Source: an uncultured Coriobacteriaceae bacterium (lineage in GTDB: Bacteria > Actinomycetota > Coriobacteriia > Coriobacteriales > Atopobiaceae). Taken from it: 38,550 nt of DNA. Below are positions 1 to 7,072 of this stretch, in pieces. How positions within the stretch are numbered: the stretch's first letter is position 1; the number at the start of each line of letters is the position of its first letter. The stretch is taken from assembly GCA_947426865.1 (NCBI GenBank), contig CANEFS010000011.1:1-38550 (forward strand), in the 5' to 3' direction. A program made the position numbers and the translations under genes. The notes under the pieces are model-generated. The model made no database searches and was not told the DNA's origin. It saw only the letters and a program-made list of their open reading frames with translations.

Positions 1-59
1 CTAATGTTATTCTGAGGCATGTTAAAAAGGCTCAGAAATTACCTTAAAGCGACTTCATG

Positions 60-99
60 AAGCCGGGCTTGAGAAAAGACTCTCGAGCCCGGCTTATTT
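60..99 (+). terminator. Intrinsic terminator of an upstream gene
   Basis: A 15-bp GC-rich stem (AAGCCGGGCT at 60-69 pairs with AGCCCGGCTT at 86-95, extended inwards by TGAGA/TCTCG with one G-T wobble) closes a 6-nt loop and is followed by ATTTTGTTT. The T-rich tail lies only on the + strand side, so it ends transcription of a + strand gene left of the window. A + strand frame ending in TAA at 43-45 could be the last codons of that gene, but too little is visible to name it. Confidence 0.8.
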
Positions 100-340
100 T
101 GTTTATTTCTCTTAATCGAGATTAATGGTCGTGTGCCACATTTGGCGAATCAATCCCTGACCCATAGGAGCCACGTCTCCTGGTGGCCTTTCTTACCTGA
201 GGGCTTTTGTTTGACCCCCCCATGTCACCAGAAGAGGAATTTCGCAGAAAAGCTTGATTCTCACAACTAATTCAACAAAAAAATTTTTCCCCTTCGTCGA
301 GGCTGATGCAATAAATTTTGCAGAAAAAACATGGTCAAGA
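100..340. other. Non-coding stretch upstream of uvrA
   Basis: No open reading frame of useful length is present on either strand. Short complementary segments exist: GCCAC at 169-173 with GTGGC at 183-187, and CTGGTG at 180-185 with CACCAG at 226-231. They are short and mutually overlapping, so they could be alternative folds of a small or leader RNA, or chance. I do not recognise a known riboswitch, SRP RNA, tmRNA or RNase P core. The right-hand part (240-340) is AT-rich, as expected ahead of a promoter. Confidence 0.4.
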
Positions 341-350
341 GTGTCAAATC

Positions 351-378
351 TTGACAATAAGCTGCAAAATAGTACAAT
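351..378 (+). promoter_or_regulatory. uvrA promoter, housekeeping-sigma type
   Basis: TTGACA (351-356) and TACAAT (373-378) are separated by 16 nt, a near-consensus -35/-10 pair. Transcription would start near 385, giving a leader of about 58 nt before the GTG start at 443. The -35 is the right arm of an inverted repeat TGTCAA-atc-TTGACA (342-356), and the -10 lies within a LexA-like box, so repressor control is plausible. Confidence 0.7.
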
Positions 379-383
379 TGTTC
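372..383 (+). promoter_or_regulatory. LexA-like SOS box overlapping the uvrA -10
   Basis: GTAC-AATT-GTTC matches the Gram-positive/actinobacterial LexA operator core GAAC-N4-GTTC with one mismatch, and the following G also fits the longer consensus. It covers the -10 hexamer of the uvrA promoter, the expected position for a repressor. uvrA is SOS-regulated in many bacteria. The match is short, so this is a candidate only. Confidence 0.45.
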
Positions 384-442
384 GGTTACATTAATTTAGC
401 TATTTTTGTAGAAGTATTTTGAGCAATTTTGAAGGAGAAGAA

Positions 443-3334
443 GTGGTCAACAACACAATTGTTATTCACGGCGCGCGCGAGCACAATTTGCAGGACATCA
501 ACGTTCAGATTCCTCGCGATAAACTCGTGGTTATTACAGGAGTTTCTGGCTCGGGGAAAAGCTCGCTTGCGTTTGATACGATTTACGCTGAGGGGCAGCG
601 ACGCTACGTCGAGAGCCTCTCTAGTTACGCTCGGCAATTTTTAGGTCAGATGGATAAACCAGACGTCGACTCCATCGACGGGCTATCGCCGGCGGTCTCA
701 ATTGACCAAAAGACAACCTCTAAAAACCCGCGCTCGACCGTGGGTACCGTGACGGAAATCTATGATTACCTGCGTCTTTTATTTGCACGCATCGGTGTTC
801 CGCATTGTCCTGAATGTGGGCGCGTGATTGAGCACCAGACAACCGACCAAGTAGTCGACAAGATTTTAGAGACGGCGGAAGGACGGCGCGCTTACGTTTT
901 GGCGCCGGTGGTAACCGACAGAAAAGGCGAGTACACGAAGCTTTTGGTAGACCTTAAGCGGGAAGGCTTTTTTCGTGTGCGCATCGACGGGGAGGTTCAA
1001 GAGCTTGAAGACAACATCCGCCTGGACAAAAACTTCCGCCACACAATTGAGGTGTTGGTAGATCGCATCGTCATTAAAAAGGACTCGCAAGGCCGCCTTA
1101 CAGAGGCAATTGAGCAAGCAACGAAGCTGGCAGATGGCAAGGTGGGCGTCTTTTTGTTGGCCGACAAGGACCGCCCCAAGGAGCTTCCCGACGAGCTTTT
1201 GACCTACTCGCTGGCGCTTGCCTGTCCCGTGCATGGCCATTCCATCGACGAGCTCCAGCCGCGTGATTTCTCGTTCAACGCGCCTTACGGAGCCTGTCCT
1301 GACTGCGATGGCCTGGGAGTTCGCCGCGTCGTGGACGTCGAAGCCCTCATCGAAGATCCCAACAAGTCAATCGCAGGCGGCGTCTTCGGTTCGTTTTTTG
1401 CCCGCTCCAACTACTACCCGCAGATTTTCTCGGCCGTCGCCAAGCACCTTGGCGTTTCCGAGAAAAAACCGTGGAAGAAGCTTTCCGCCGATGTTCAAAA
1501 AGCTTTTCTCGACGGGTTGGGGAGGGAGAATATTCGCGTCGATTATGTGACGGTTGACGGGCGCCATACCCACTGGTATATCAAGTTTTCCGGCGTTCGC
1601 AATATTCTTTTCGAGAAGTACCAAGAGACTTCGAACGAGCGCTTGCGGGCTCGGCTGGAAAAGTTCATCCGAGAAGAACCGTGCCCTTCTTGCCACAGCG
1701 CGCGATTAAAGCCTGAGATGCTGGCGGTGACCGTAGGCGACAAGAACATTTACGAGGTGACGGAACTCTCGATTAAAGAATCGTTTGAGTTTTTTGAGAA
1801 CTTGAAGCTGAGCGAGAGACAAACCTTCATTGGTGAGCGCGTCGTGAAAGAAATTCTGGAGCGCCTTCGCTTCCTCGTGAACGTGGGTCTTAGCTACCTG
1901 ACGCTTTCGCGCGCAAGTGCCACGCTGTCCGGGGGAGAAGCGCAGCGCATTCGTCTTGCAACCCAAATTGGCGCTGGCCTCATGGGCGTGCTCTACATCT
2001 TGGACGAGCCCTCCATCGGGCTTCATCAGCGCGACAACGACCGCTTGATTGAGACGCTTGAGCGCCTGCGCGATCTTGGCAACACCGTTATCGTTGTCGA
2101 GCACGATGAGGACACGATACGTTCTGCCGACTACGTCGTGGATATGGGCCCGGGAGCTGGTATAACAGGCGGAGAGGTTGTGGCGACTGGTTCTCCTGAA
2201 AAGATTGCCTCCAGCAAAAAATCGCTCACCGGTGACTACCTCAGTGGACGCAAAGTGATTTCTTTGCCTAACGTTCGCCGCGAGCCCCAAAGGGGGGCTC
2301 TCAAACTGAAAGGCGCCTCCCTCAACAACCTTAAAGGCGTCGACGTCGAGGTGGAATTTGGAACGCTCACCGTGGTCACGGGTGTCTCGGGCTCGGGAAA
2401 GTCTTCGCTTGTTACGGATACAATCGCTCCCGCCTTGACGAACGCGGTTCAGCGCTCACAGCGCCCCGTTGGCCCTTACGAGAGGCTTGAGGGGATTGAC
2501 GAGATTGACAAAGTCATCGATATCAACCAGGCACCCATTGGCCGCACCCCGCGCTCAAATCCCGCCACCTACATCGGGCTTTGGGACGATTTGCGCGCCC
2601 TGTTTGCCTCCACGCCAGAGTCGCGCCTGCGCGGCTATTCTCCCGGGCGCTTCTCTTTCAACGTACCGGGAGGACGCTGTGAGGCGTGCAAGGGCGACGG
2701 CCAAATCAAGATTGAGATGAACTTCTTGCCGGATGTCTACGTACCTTGCGAAGTTTGTGCCGGTAAACGCTACAACCGAGAAACCCTTGAGATAACGTAT
2801 CGCAACAAAACGATTGCTGATGTTCTCGATATGTCGGTGGCAGAAGCCCTTGCTTTCTTTGGGCCTATCCCTTCTATTAAAAACAAGCTCCAAACGCTTT
2901 ACGATGTGGGCTTGGGGTACATCAAGCTAGGACAGCCTGCCACCACGCTTTCCGGCGGAGAAGCCCAGCGCGTGAAGCTTGCAAAAGAGCTCCATCGCCG
3001 CCAAACCGGCAAGACGTTTTATATTCTCGACGAGCCCACAACAGGTCTTTCTTTCGATGACGTGCGCCAGCTTCTGGGAGTTTTACAACGCTTGGTCGAT
3101 GCAGGTAACACCGTTTTGATTATTGAGCACAACCTCGATGTCATTAAGGTGGCCGACCGCATTATCGATCTCGGCCCCAATGGGGGAGACGAGGGCGGCT
3201 ACATTGTGGCGACAGGCACGCCTGAAGAGGTGGCGAAGAACAAGAAATCTGTGACCGGGCAGTTCTTGGCGAAAGCGCTGAAGCAAACAAAAACGTATCA
3301 AAAGAAGCTTTCTCAAGGGAAAAAAGGAAAATAA
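443..3334 (+). CDS. uvrA: UvrABC excinuclease subunit A
   Basis: UvrA is the cytoplasmic ABC-type ATPase that finds bulky DNA lesions and loads UvrB in nucleotide excision repair. The 963-residue product has the full family architecture: first Walker A GVSGSGKSS near residues 33-41, a CPEC zinc motif, a second Cys pair CPSC, two LSGGEAQR signatures, Walker B ILDEPS and ILDEPTTGL, a second Walker A in the middle, and the CEAC...CEVC zinc finger of the C-terminal half. I chose GTG at 443 because AAGGAG (432-437) precedes it by 5 nt and the product then starts like other UvrAs; an in-frame TTG at 419 has no ribosome site. The usual TTGLHF after the second Walker B reads TTGLSF. murJ follows after 15 nt, suggesting co-transcription. 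Confidence 0.96.
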   Translation: MVNNTIVIHGAREHNLQDINVQIPRDKLVVITGVSGSGKSSLAFDTIYAEGQRRYVESLSSYARQFLGQMDKPDVDSIDGLSPAVSIDQKTTSKNPRSTVGTVTEIYDYLRLLFARIGVPHCPECGRVIEHQTTDQVVDKILETAEGRRAYVLAPVVTDRKGEYTKLLVDLKREGFFRVRIDGEVQELEDNIRLDKNFRHTIEVLVDRIVIKKDSQGRLTEAIEQATKLADGKVGVFLLADKDRPKELPDELLTYSLALACPVHGHSIDELQPRDFSFNAPYGACPDCDGLGVRRVVDVEALIEDPNKSIAGGVFGSFFARSNYYPQIFSAVAKHLGVSEKKPWKKLSADVQKAFLDGLGRENIRVDYVTVDGRHTHWYIKFSGVRNILFEKYQETSNERLRARLEKFIREEPCPSCHSARLKPEMLAVTVGDKNIYEVTELSIKESFEFFENLKLSERQTFIGERVVKEILERLRFLVNVGLSYLTLSRASATLSGGEAQRIRLATQIGAGLMGVLYILDEPSIGLHQRDNDRLIETLERLRDLGNTVIVVEHDEDTIRSADYVVDMGPGAGITGGEVVATGSPEKIASSKKSLTGDYLSGRKVISLPNVRREPQRGALKLKGASLNNLKGVDVEVEFGTLTVVTGVSGSGKSSLVTDTIAPALTNAVQRSQRPVGPYERLEGIDEIDKVIDINQAPIGRTPRSNPATYIGLWDDLRALFASTPESRLRGYSPGRFSFNVPGGRCEACKGDGQIKIEMNFLPDVYVPCEVCAGKRYNRETLEITYRNKTIADVLDMSVAEALAFFGPIPSIKNKLQTLYDVGLGYIKLGQPATTLSGGEAQRVKLAKELHRRQTGKTFYILDEPTTGLSFDDVRQLLGVLQRLVDAGNTVLIIEHNLDVIKVADRIIDLGPNGGDEGGYIVATGTPEEVAKNKKSVTGQFLAKALKQTKTYQKKLSQGKKGK
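1425..1466 (+). repeat. Nested inverted repeat inside uvrA
   Basis: Outer arms TTTTCTCGG (1425-1433) and CCGAGAAAA (1458-1466) are perfect complements; inside them CGCCAAG (1438-1444) and CTTGGCG (1448-1454) form a second perfect 7-bp stem with a 3-nt loop. The outer arms are two oppositely oriented copies of the over-represented octamer found throughout the window. The segment codes for a normal part of UvrA and is not an obvious insertion. Confidence 0.7.
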
Positions 3335-3349
3335 TGCGAAAATAGACGC

Positions 3350-4975
3350 ATGGACGATTTTCTCGAACAAGATGAGGAACTAGATAACGAAACTCAGGCA
3401 GCGGTGGGAAAATCCGCTGCCATGATGAGTGTTCTTATCATCATCAGCCGCATTACGGGTTTTTTCCGCACATGGGCCCAAGCGTTTGCCCTTGGCGTCA
3501 CATCGATTGCTAGCTGTTATACCGTTGCAAATAACCTTCCTAATTTGCTCTACGAGCTTGTCGTGGGGGGCATGCTGGTAACTGCATTTCTGCCCGTTTA
3601 TATGAGCGTAAAGAAGAAAGCGGGTATTAAAGGGGCATGTGCCTATTCATCGAATTTGGTTTCTATCGTCCTTCTCTTGTTGGGGATAGCAACGCTCCTT
3701 TCTTTTGTTTTTGCGGGCCCCATAGTTCTTACTCAATCGTATGGAGCGGCCAAAGGCTTTGATCACAACCTTGCCACCCTTTTCTTTCGTTTCTTTGCTA
3801 TTGAGATTGTCCTCTATGCCTTATCTTCCTTGCTATCTGGCATTTTAAATGCCGAGAGAAACTATTTTTGGTCTACAGCTGCACCCATATTTAACAATTT
3901 TATTTGCATTGCCTCCTTCTTACTGTACGCCCTGTTTATGAAATCTCACCCCCAACTTGCCTTAATTCTTTTGGCGCTTGGAAACCCGTTGGGTGTTCTC
4001 GTTCAAGTTGTTATGCAAATTCCAAGTATGAAAAAGATTGGTATCAAGCTTCGACTCAAGATTGATTGGCATGATCCAGCCCTTAAAGAAACGGTCTCTA
4101 TTGGTGTTCCTGCCCTCGTTGTAACAGTTGCCTCTTTTGCTACGGTTTCTGTTCAATCGAGTTCAGCGCTGCAAGTGACATCGGCGGGGGCTGCCATCTC
4201 TTACTATGCGCGTCTTTGGTACACCTTGCCCTACGCAATCGTTGCCGTTCCCATTTCCACAGCTCTTTTTACCGAACTCTCCGATGCAGTTTCCTCGAAT
4301 AAAATGAGCGCATTCAAAAAAGGTGTTTCTTCAGGAACGAAACAGATTCTATTCTTTCTCATTCCTTTGACCGCTCTGTTGATAGTGTTAAGTCCCGAGC
4401 TCATGGGCGTTCTTAATTCAGGATCAGGTAGCTCTTCTTTCGGTTCAGAGAACTTCACGCTTGCCGCCTCATATTTGGCGGCTTTATCCACTGCCCTTCC
4501 TTTTTACGGAATTTGTATGTATCTACAAAAAGTTTGTTCAAGCTTTCGTCACCTTGGTCTCTTTGCCGTAGCAAGTGTTGTAGGTAGTATCGTCCAAGTC
4601 CTCGTTTGTGTCGTCTTTACGCCTCTTTTTGGGCTCAATGTTGTGGCGTATTCCTCCACTGCTTTCTATCTTGTTCTCGATATCATCACATACGCCTTCT
4701 TACGAAGGCGCATAGGCCAGCTTGGTTTAAAGAAGGTTCTTTTTTCGGTAGTGCGCACGGGGCTTCTAGGAATCATCGGAGCAATCGTTGCCGTCGGAAT
4801 CGTCTATATTTGCACGCACATCGTTCATATTTCACCCGAGAGAAGCTTAAGCGCCATTCTCATCTGTCTTATCGCAGGTCTTCCCGCTCTTCTCGCTGCT
4901 TTTGGCGGTGCTTTTCTCCTCCGTTTTCCTGAAGTACGTTATATAAAAAATCTCTTTGCACGAAAGCATGATTAG
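3350..4975 (+). CDS. murJ: Lipid II flippase MurJ (MviN family)
   Basis: A 541-residue polytopic membrane protein with about 14 hydrophobic segments. The N-terminal stretch (SRITGFFRTWAQAFALG, then NLPNLLYELVVGG and AFLPVYMS) is the MurJ signature within the MOP exporter superfamily. MurJ flips lipid-linked peptidoglycan precursor across the cytoplasmic membrane. The ATG at 3350 gives the expected short charged N-terminus, though its ribosome site is weak, consistent with coupling to uvrA 15 nt upstream. Codons here look more AT-rich than in uvrA. An amino-sugar epimerase and an ATP-grasp ligase follow, so the three may form a cell-envelope group. Confidence 0.93.
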   Translation: MDDFLEQDEELDNETQAAVGKSAAMMSVLIIISRITGFFRTWAQAFALGVTSIASCYTVANNLPNLLYELVVGGMLVTAFLPVYMSVKKKAGIKGACAYSSNLVSIVLLLLGIATLLSFVFAGPIVLTQSYGAAKGFDHNLATLFFRFFAIEIVLYALSSLLSGILNAERNYFWSTAAPIFNNFICIASFLLYALFMKSHPQLALILLALGNPLGVLVQVVMQIPSMKKIGIKLRLKIDWHDPALKETVSIGVPALVVTVASFATVSVQSSSALQVTSAGAAISYYARLWYTLPYAIVAVPISTALFTELSDAVSSNKMSAFKKGVSSGTKQILFFLIPLTALLIVLSPELMGVLNSGSGSSSFGSENFTLAASYLAALSTALPFYGICMYLQKVCSSFRHLGLFAVASVVGSIVQVLVCVVFTPLFGLNVVAYSSTAFYLVLDIITYAFLRRRIGQLGLKKVLFSVVRTGLLGIIGAIVAVGIVYICTHIVHISPERSLSAILICLIAGLPALLAAFGGAFLLRFPEVRYIKNLFARKHD

Positions 4976-5009
4976 AAAAAATCACATTGTTAAGAAGGGA
5001 AAAGAAGAA

Positions 5010-5711
5010 ATGGAAAACTCCAACGAGCTCATTGAGTCTCTTAAAAACACCTTGATTGTCTCGGTTCAGGCTTATGAAGGTGAGCCTATGAGAGACCCCT
5101 ATGTCATGGGAAAAATAGCCGAGGCAGCTGAGATTGGAGGAGCCTCTGCTATACGCTGTCAAGGTTTAGAAGACATTTCTACCATTAAGAAATCTGTGTC
5201 TATTCCGGTTATCGGTCTATTGAAAGTTGGCCACGACCTCTCCAAAGTTTTTATCACACCCACTCTCTCTGACGTCGAGAAGTGCTTCGAAGCTGGAGCC
5301 GATGTTGTTGCACTTGATGCAACCGACAGACCGCGCCCTGATGGATACAGCTTCGAAGAGACGGTTTCTGCCATCCAAAAAGAATTTGGCGAAAACGCAT
5401 TACTTATGGGCGATTGCGCCACCTTTAAGGATATCAAGAGAAGTTTTGAGGCGGGCTGTGTCCTTGCCGGAACTACGCTTGCCCATAGCGGGACCGCCGT
5501 TTCACAACCTGCAACTCAAGGTCCAAATTTAGAGATTATTAAAAAGGCGAAAGAAGCGTTTCCTGACAAACCCATAATCTGTGAGGGAAGCGTCCATTCT
5601 CCAAAAGACGTGCGAGATGCTTTAGATGCAGGTGCCTACGCGGTTGTCGTTGGAACCGCCATTACTCACCCCACGACCTTAACCTCTTGGTTTGTCGAAG
5701 CTACAAAATAA
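5010..5711 (+). CDS. nanE: N-acetylmannosamine-6-phosphate 2-epimerase
   Basis: The 233-residue TIM-barrel protein matches NanE, which converts ManNAc-6-P to GlcNAc-6-P in sialic acid and amino-sugar catabolism. Visible motifs are LIVSVQAYEGEPMRDP at the N-terminus, GLLKVGHDLSKVFITPT (K72, likely catalytic), ADVVALDATDRPRP, CEGSVHSPKDV (E192, the usual AEG site) and the phosphate-binding GAYAVVVGTAIT. ATG at 5010 is preferred because it follows a purine-rich ribosome site (AGAAGG, 4993-4998) and gives the normal family N-terminus; a TTG at 4956 would overlap murJ and add 18 untypical residues. No nanA, nanK or sialic acid transporter is visible. Its position after murJ hints that it feeds GlcNAc-6-P towards envelope synthesis, which is inference. 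Confidence 0.9.
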   Translation: MENSNELIESLKNTLIVSVQAYEGEPMRDPYVMGKIAEAAEIGGASAIRCQGLEDISTIKKSVSIPVIGLLKVGHDLSKVFITPTLSDVEKCFEAGADVVALDATDRPRPDGYSFEETVSAIQKEFGENALLMGDCATFKDIKRSFEAGCVLAGTTLAHSGTAVSQPATQGPNLEIIKKAKEAFPDKPIICEGSVHSPKDVRDALDAGAYAVVVGTAITHPTTLTSWFVEATK

Positions 5712-5764
5712 GGATTGTGGTGGTTTGTAAAACGTAGAGATGAGAAGAATAAAGGAATAAAGAG

Positions 5765-7036
5765 ATGACAAGCCAACTTTCAAATCCTGAATTAATCCAA
5801 AACTTACAGCCCGTCATTTGCGGCGGAGATATTCTTGCCTATTCCTATATTCGGGATTTTTGGAAGAACTACAAAATTAAACCTATTGTGCTTTCAGGAG
5901 CGAATATTCAAGCTACCTCTTCTTCAAAATTCTGCGATTATCGCACTCTAACAAGGATTGATGAAGACGATTATCTTATTAACTACCTTTTGGACCTTGG
6001 CAAAGAGCTTAACGGAAAAGGGAAAAAGGGGATTTTGCTTGGCTCGGGGGACTGGTATGCCAGGATTTTCTCGAAGAACAAAGCAAAGCTGAAGAAATTC
6101 TTTTACGTTCCCTATATTGATTTTCAGCTTCTCGATAAACTTACACAAAAAGATTATTTTTACGCGGTCTGTGAAGAGCTCTCAATTCCTATTCCTAAAA
6201 CATTTTTATTCAGTTGCAAAAAGGGGGAGGGGAACTCTGAGGCCGCGTTGAATTTCGCCAAAGATGTTGGTTTTCCCTGCATAGCAAAGCCTTCGAATTC
6301 GGCGCACTGGCATTACGCCGAACTTCCAAATAAAAAGAAGATTTATGAGGTCGAAACCGCCCAGGAGCTTGAACTTATTCTTTCTCGTGTTGTCGATTCT
6401 TCCTATGATGATTATTTTGTTTTGCAAGAATTTATTCCGGGCGATGATGATTCTCTTCGTTCTGTGACGCTCTTTTCTGACTCAAATGGTGAATGTAAAG
6501 TCAGTGCGATGGGACAGGTTGCCCTTCAAGACCATGCCCCTTCTGCACTTGGAAACCCCGTTGTTATCCTTGATGATTACAACGAAAACATCATAAGAGA
6601 GGCCGCAAAGTTCTTGAAGCATTTCAGCTACGAAGGCTTTTCAAACTTTGACGTGAAATTCGATTCGCGAGATGGCCAGTTTAAGTTTTTTGAAATAAAT
6701 ACACGCCCGGGTCGCAATTCTTTTTATCTCAATTTGGCGGGTGCAAACTTAATAAAAATTCTTGTAGACTATTACGTTTTAGGAAAAGAACCTCCCGTTT
6801 TAAAAGCCAAGAATCCCTTTCTCTTTTGTTGCGTGCCTCATCTTGTTATCAAAAAAACAATCCAAGATGAGACCGTAAAAGAAATAATTTCTCATCGGAT
6901 CAAAGAAGGGCTTTCCACTTTTCCCTATTTTTACAAAGCGGATTGCTGGAGTCAGAAATTTTGGGCAGTGCTGGTTTACCTTAATCAAATTCCAAAATTC
7001 AAAAAGTACGTTTGGGATGTTCCCTCCCATAAATAA
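5765..7036 (+). CDS. ATP-grasp superfamily ligase, possibly D-aspartate-ligase-like
   Basis: A 423-residue protein with ATP-grasp layout: an N-terminal region resembling a dinucleotide-type fold (VICGGDILAYSYIRDF), a central ATP-binding region (PCIAKPSNSAHWHY, then FVLQEFIPGDDDS) and a metal-binding FFEINTRPGRNS. This family (COG3919-like) includes the D-aspartate ligase of Enterococcus faecium, which builds peptidoglycan cross-bridges, and other carboxylate-amine ligases. The substrate cannot be read from sequence. Its place near murJ supports a cell-wall role (inference). A good ribosome site AAAGGA (5751-5756) lies 8 nt before the ATG. The gene is visibly more AT-rich than uvrA or uvrC, which may reflect transfer or relaxed codon choice. 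Confidence 0.72.
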   Translation: MTSQLSNPELIQNLQPVICGGDILAYSYIRDFWKNYKIKPIVLSGANIQATSSSKFCDYRTLTRIDEDDYLINYLLDLGKELNGKGKKGILLGSGDWYARIFSKNKAKLKKFFYVPYIDFQLLDKLTQKDYFYAVCEELSIPIPKTFLFSCKKGEGNSEAALNFAKDVGFPCIAKPSNSAHWHYAELPNKKKIYEVETAQELELILSRVVDSSYDDYFVLQEFIPGDDDSLRSVTLFSDSNGECKVSAMGQVALQDHAPSALGNPVVILDDYNENIIREAAKFLKHFSYEGFSNFDVKFDSRDGQFKFFEINTRPGRNSFYLNLAGANLIKILVDYYVLGKEPPVLKAKNPFLFCCVPHLVIKKTIQDETVKEIISHRIKEGLSTFPYFYKADCWSQKFWAVLVYLNQIPKFKKYVWDVPSHK

Positions 7037-7072
7037 GCTTTTCCGCTTTAAGAGCTGCGAGTAGAAAAGGGC

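Noticed and set aside
100-340. A known riboswitch or housekeeping RNA (SRP, tmRNA, RNase P)
   Set aside because: None of the conserved core sequences of these RNAs could be recognised on either strand.
419-442. TTG at 419 as the uvrA start
   Set aside because: No ribosome site upstream, whereas GTG 443 has AAGGAG 5 nt away and yields the normal UvrA N-terminus.
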